The notes beneath the pieces were generated by a model. It was not told where the DNA came from, ran no database searches, and saw only the letters and a program-made list of their open reading frames with translations. The position numbers and the translations under genes were made by a program. Positions 6,177-8,756 of a stretch of DNA of 8,756 nt are shown piece after piece. The DNA comes from Geodermatophilaceae bacterium (lineage in GTDB: Bacteria > Actinomycetota > Actinomycetes > Mycobacteriales > Geodermatophilaceae). The first letter of the stretch is position 1, and each line of letters begins with the position of its first letter. The DNA lies in contig JACCTM010000056.1 of the NCBI GenBank assembly GCA_013812385.1, positions 1 through 8,756 on the forward strand, given 5' to 3'.

Positions 6177-8285
6177 ATGACCCAGCAACCGGGATCAGAG
6201 GATGCGGTGACTGACCGCGACGCCGTGCCCGATCGCGACGCCGTGCCCGAGCGGCCGGTGCTGGCCGAGGACGTGCCTATTGAGGCCGAGGGGGAGCGTC
6301 CGGCGCGGACACTCAGCGGTCGCCTACAACTTGCGCTTAGCCTCGTGGCCGCGCTGGTGTCCGTGTACGCGCTGTACAACGTGTTCGCGCCTTTCACGGT
6401 CCTGCCTTACCGGATCATCTTCCTCGCGGTCGTGCTGCCGCTGACGTTCTTGCTGTACCGGCCGGCGTTGAGCATCCTGCGCCGTCGCAGCGGCGAGACC
6501 AACGATGCAGACCAAGCCGACAAGAAGGCGGCTCGCCCGACGCTGTGGGATTGGCTGCTGGCCGGCTTGTCGATCTTCGTGACGTTGTGGCCGTTGATCG
6601 GTGGCTTCGACGCCTACCTGGCGCGCAGCTTCGCGCCATTCATCATCGACGTCGTCTGCGGGTTCGCCGTCGTTGCCCTCGTGCTCTTGGCGACCTGGCG
6701 CACGGTCGGTCCGGTGCTGCCCATCATCGTTGCCATCTTCATCCTGTACGCCTACTTCGGCGCCCTGATCCCGGATGGGTGGCTGATCGGGCACCGCGGG
6801 TACGGGCTGTCTCGCCTGACCTCGCAGTTCGTGATGGGCACCGAGGGGATCTTCGGCGTACCACTGGACGTCGCGGCGACCTACATCATCCTGTTCACGA
6901 TCTACGGTGCCGTGCTCGAGTTGTCCGGCGCGGGTCAGTTCTTTCTGGACATCAGCTTGGCCGCATTCCGCAAATCCCGTACCGCTCCAGGGCGTACGGT
7001 GACGATGGCCGGCTTCCTGTTGGGCACCGTGTCGGGTTCCTCGACCGCGACGACGGTCAGCCTCGGTTCCGTGGCCTGGCCGATCCTCAAGCGTGCCGGA
7101 TACCCGCGCGAGGCCGGTGGCGGGATCCTGGCCGCGGCCGGAATCGGCGCGATCTTGTCGCCACCGACCTTGGGTGCGGCGGCGTTCATCATCGCCGAGC
7201 TGCTGCGGGTCTCCTATCTGGAAGTGCTCGGGTACGCGCTGATCCCGACCCTGCTCTACTACCTCGGCATCTTCCTCGCCATCGAGTTCGACGCGCGCCG
7301 GTTCGGCGTACGCGAGGTGGAGATACCTCAAAAGGGATTCTGGAAGCTGTTGGGCCGCTTCGGTTATCACTTCAGCTCGTTGATCATCATCGTGGTCTTG
7401 CTGGCACTGGGGCAATCGGCGTTCAAGGCAGTTGTATTCGCGTCGCTGCTCGCCTTCTTCTTGTCCTTCTTCGACAAGCGGCGCCGAATGACTCCGGCCC
7501 GAGTCTTTGCCGCACTGGCCAAGGGGGCATCCGGTGTCCTGCCGGTAGCCGCGACCTGCGCTGCTGCCGGACTGATCGTCGCGGTCCTGACGATCACCGG
7601 TCTCGGGTTGGATCTCTCCGGGATCATCGTGGATCTGGCCGACGTGCTGTCGACCAACGACACCATGCTGTTGGTGTTCACCACGTTGTTCGCCGCGATA
7701 GCGGTGATCCTGCTCGGACTAGCGGTTCCGGTCACCGCCTCGTTCATCATCGCCGCCGTCATCATCGCCCCGGCACTGACGACCCTCGGCGTTGGGACGC
7801 CTGAGGCGTACATGTTCATCTTCTACTACGCGGTGCTCTCCGAGGTGAGCCCGCCGACCGCGCTGGCAGCGGTGGCGGCGGCCGCGATCACCGGCGGTAA
7901 CCCGAACAAGACGATGTTGATGACGTGGAAGTACACCCTGCCCGCGTTCCTGGTCCCCTTCGCCTTCGTTCTCGCGCCGGCCGGCGCCGGGTTGATTGCG
8001 GACGCGCCGTTCGGGCAGACGGTTCTGGTCACCGTGATCTCGGGGGTGGCCGTGGCGGCGCTGGCCGTCGTGACCGGCAAGTGGATGTTCGGTCCGGCCG
8101 GTCCGATCGAGCGGATCCTGTGCCTGGTCGGGGCGCTCTTCCTGCTCTACCTCGAGACAGCCACGGTCTTTGTCGGGCTGGGCGTCCTACTCGTGGCTGT
8201 CGTCGTACACCTGCTGACTAGGAAGTCCCGCGCTCCCTCGATATCTGATACCCAAGCACGATCACAACAGGAGGTTTCACCGTGA
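6177..8285 (+). CDS. TRAP transporter fused permease (TAXI type, DctQ-DctM fusion)
   Basis: This is the membrane subunit of a tripartite ATP-independent periplasmic-type transporter, which uses an ion gradient to import organic acids or related solutes delivered by a binding protein. It has 702 residues, normal for the fused permeases that partner TAXI binding proteins. About 45 polar, acidic residues precede the first helix. Many membrane segments then follow (about 50-70, 78-96, 123-141, 153-195, 230-252 and onward). The DctM-like core holds GTVSGSSTATTVSLGSVAWP (283-302), the motif ILSPPTLGAAAFIIAE (326-341) and SEVSPPTALAAVAAAAITGG (555-574), all characteristic of the family. The ATG at 6177 has only a weak GAAAG ribosome site (6162-6166). 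In-frame GTG codons at 6207, 6225 and 6243 are alternatives, so the exact start is uncertain. It overlaps the next gene by four bases and is certainly co-expressed with it. Confidence 0.94.
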   Translation: MTQQPGSEDAVTDRDAVPDRDAVPERPVLAEDVPIEAEGERPARTLSGRLQLALSLVAALVSVYALYNVFAPFTVLPYRIIFLAVVLPLTFLLYRPALSILRRRSGETNDADQADKKAARPTLWDWLLAGLSIFVTLWPLIGGFDAYLARSFAPFIIDVVCGFAVVALVLLATWRTVGPVLPIIVAIFILYAYFGALIPDGWLIGHRGYGLSRLTSQFVMGTEGIFGVPLDVAATYIILFTIYGAVLELSGAGQFFLDISLAAFRKSRTAPGRTVTMAGFLLGTVSGSSTATTVSLGSVAWPILKRAGYPREAGGGILAAAGIGAILSPPTLGAAAFIIAELLRVSYLEVLGYALIPTLLYYLGIFLAIEFDARRFGVREVEIPQKGFWKLLGRFGYHFSSLIIIVVLLALGQSAFKAVVFASLLAFFLSFFDKRRRMTPARVFAALAKGASGVLPVAATCAAAGLIVAVLTITGLGLDLSGIIVDLADVLSTNDTMLLVFTTLFAAIAVILLGLAVPVTASFIIAAVIIAPALTTLGVGTPEAYMFIFYYAVLSEVSPPTALAAVAAAAITGGNPNKTMLMTWKYTLPAFLVPFAFVLAPAGAGLIADAPFGQTVLVTVISGVAVAALAVVTGKWMFGPAGPIERILCLVGALFLLYLETATVFVGLGVLLVAVVVHLLTRKSRAPSISDTQARSQQEVSP
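6213..6248 (+). repeat. Tandem 18-bp repeat in the TRAP permease N-terminal tail
   Basis: Two adjacent 18-base units (6213-6230 and 6231-6248) differ at one base and encode DRDAVP twice (residues 13-24). A degraded third copy, ERPVL, follows. The repeat lies in the hydrophilic tail before the first membrane helix, where length changes by replication slippage would be tolerated because the unit is a multiple of three. Confidence 0.8.
8269..8285 (+). promoter_or_regulatory. Strong ribosome binding site and GTGA overlap coupling permease to binding protein
   Basis: AGGAGG (8269-8274) lies 7 bases before GTG 8282, the best Shine-Dalgarno sequence in the window, and fixes this start. The GTG overlaps the permease stop TGA (8283-8285) in the sequence GTGA. 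Ribosomes ending the permease can therefore reinitiate directly, and the strong site may raise synthesis of the binding protein above that of the permease. Confidence 0.85.
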
Positions 8286-8756
8286 CACAGAGATCTGTAT
8301 TCGGGATCGCCGCGCTGGCTGCGGGGGCACTGGTTCTGTCCGGCTGTACCGAGGCCGGTGGAGGTGGCGGTGGCGGTGGTGGTGGTGACGGTGCCGGCGA
8401 GGAGGAAGCCGGTTGCGCCGCACCGGAAGAGAGTGGCCGGTTGTCCATCGCCACCGGCAACACGACCGGGGTCTACTACATTCTCGGCGGCGGCCTGGCC
8501 CAGGTGCTCACCGACAACGTCGAGGGCATCGAGGCCACGGCTGAGGCGACCAACGCGTCGGCAGAGAACATCCGGTTCGTCTGCGCCGGAGACAGCGACA
8601 TCGGATTCACCCTGGCTGACACCGCCGCTGACGCGGTCAACGGGGCGGCCTCCTTCGAGGATGCGGCGCAGCCCGTACAGGCGCTGGCCCGGATCTACAG
8701 CAACTACACCCAGGTGTTCGCCCGAGCCGACGCCGGGATCGAGTCGATCGCCGACA
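8282..8756 (+). CDS. TAXI-family TRAP transporter substrate-binding lipoprotein, 3' end outside window
   Basis: This is the extracytoplasmic solute receptor for the permease encoded just upstream; 158 residues are visible. The N-terminus MTQRSVFGIAALAAGALVLSGC is a lipoprotein signal peptide. Its lipobox LSGC makes Cys22 the lipid anchor on the outer face of the membrane. Ten glycines (26-35) and an acidic linker (EEE, 40-42) then separate the anchor from the folded domain. The domain begins RLSIATGNTTGVYYILGGGLA (53-73), the standard opening of TAXI proteins (IATGxxxGVYYxLGG). It continues with EATAEATNASAENIRFVCAGDSDIGFTLADTAADAV, also typical. TAXI proteins bind small carboxylates such as glutamate or 2-oxoglutarate, but the ligand here is unknown. 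Cys45 and Cys101 are the only other cysteines seen and could form a disulfide. The gene runs off the window end. Confidence 0.93.
   Translation, partial: MTQRSVFGIAALAAGALVLSGCTEAGGGGGGGGGGDGAGEEEAGCAAPEESGRLSIATGNTTGVYYILGGGLAQVLTDNVEGIEATAEATNASAENIRFVCAGDSDIGFTLADTAADAVNGAASFEDAAQPVQALARIYSNYTQVFARADAGIESIAD
8357..8386 (+). repeat. Glycine-codon tract in the lipoprotein linker
   Basis: Ten consecutive GGN codons (mostly GGT with some GGC and GGA) encode Gly26-Gly35 directly after the lipidated Cys22 region. This is a flexible tether between the membrane anchor and the binding domain. The GGT repeats at 8375-8386 make this a likely site of length variation between strains. Confidence 0.85.

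Noticed and set aside
6324..7415. Minus-strand open frame of 363 codons
   Set aside because: It is antisense to the TRAP permease and encodes a Gln/Asp/Arg-rich low-complexity product, the usual mirror of hydrophobic membrane-protein codons.
6545..7804. Plus-strand open frame of 419 codons in another phase
   Set aside because: It lies inside the TRAP permease gene in a different frame and is Arg-rich with no domain. The permease frame has unmistakable family motifs.
8218..8463. Minus-strand open frame with a polyproline run
   Set aside because: It is the complement of the glycine tract and the signal peptide of the TAXI lipoprotein, with no independent support.

Overview
The window comes from a GC-rich (roughly 65% by eye) actinobacterial chromosome. 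The evidence is GTG start codons, few Shine-Dalgarno sequences, an actinobacterial-style E2 acyltransferase, a mycobacterial PtpB-like phosphatase family member, a DUF2252 protein and a TAXI-type TRAP transporter with a fused permease. No tRNA, rRNA, insertion sequence, integrase, phage gene or CRISPR array was seen. It reads as ordinary chromosome, not a mobile island.

Layout. At the left edge (2-724, +) is the catalytic C-terminal part of a 2-oxoacid dehydrogenase E2 subunit. It is followed by a 49-residue basic protein (892-1041, +) with an ECF-sigma-like promoter in front and a strong hairpin terminator behind (1089-1120). Next is a divergent pair with only 24 bp between start codons: a PtpB-like tyrosine phosphatase (1171-2058, -) and a DUF2252 protein with phosphotransferase-like motifs (2083-3417, +). 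Their -10 elements overlap symmetrically, and both messages could be leaderless. An EamA/DMT-family membrane transporter (3357-4457, -) converges on the DUF2252 gene and overlaps its 3' end by 61 bp. Upstream of it, in the same direction, lies an amidase-signature hydrolase (4557-5972, -). A 204-bp intergenic region with two inverted repeats separates the amidase from a divergent TRAP transporter operon. That operon has a fused DctQ-DctM-type permease (6177-8285, +), translationally coupled by a GTGA overlap to a TAXI-family lipoprotein substrate-binding subunit (8282 onward, +, cut by the window end).

How the genes may work together. The TRAP permease and binding protein clearly form one uptake system. 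The divergent amidase and the DMT exporter behind it could form a functional unit with it (uptake, hydrolysis, efflux of an amide or carboxylate), but this rests on position alone. The phosphatase and the kinase-like DUF2252 protein share one compact promoter region and might have opposing activities. That pair is the most unusual arrangement here. No complete, clearly unknown multi-gene system was found. The window also contains about 15 copies of the palindrome CGTACG, roughly five times the number expected from composition.
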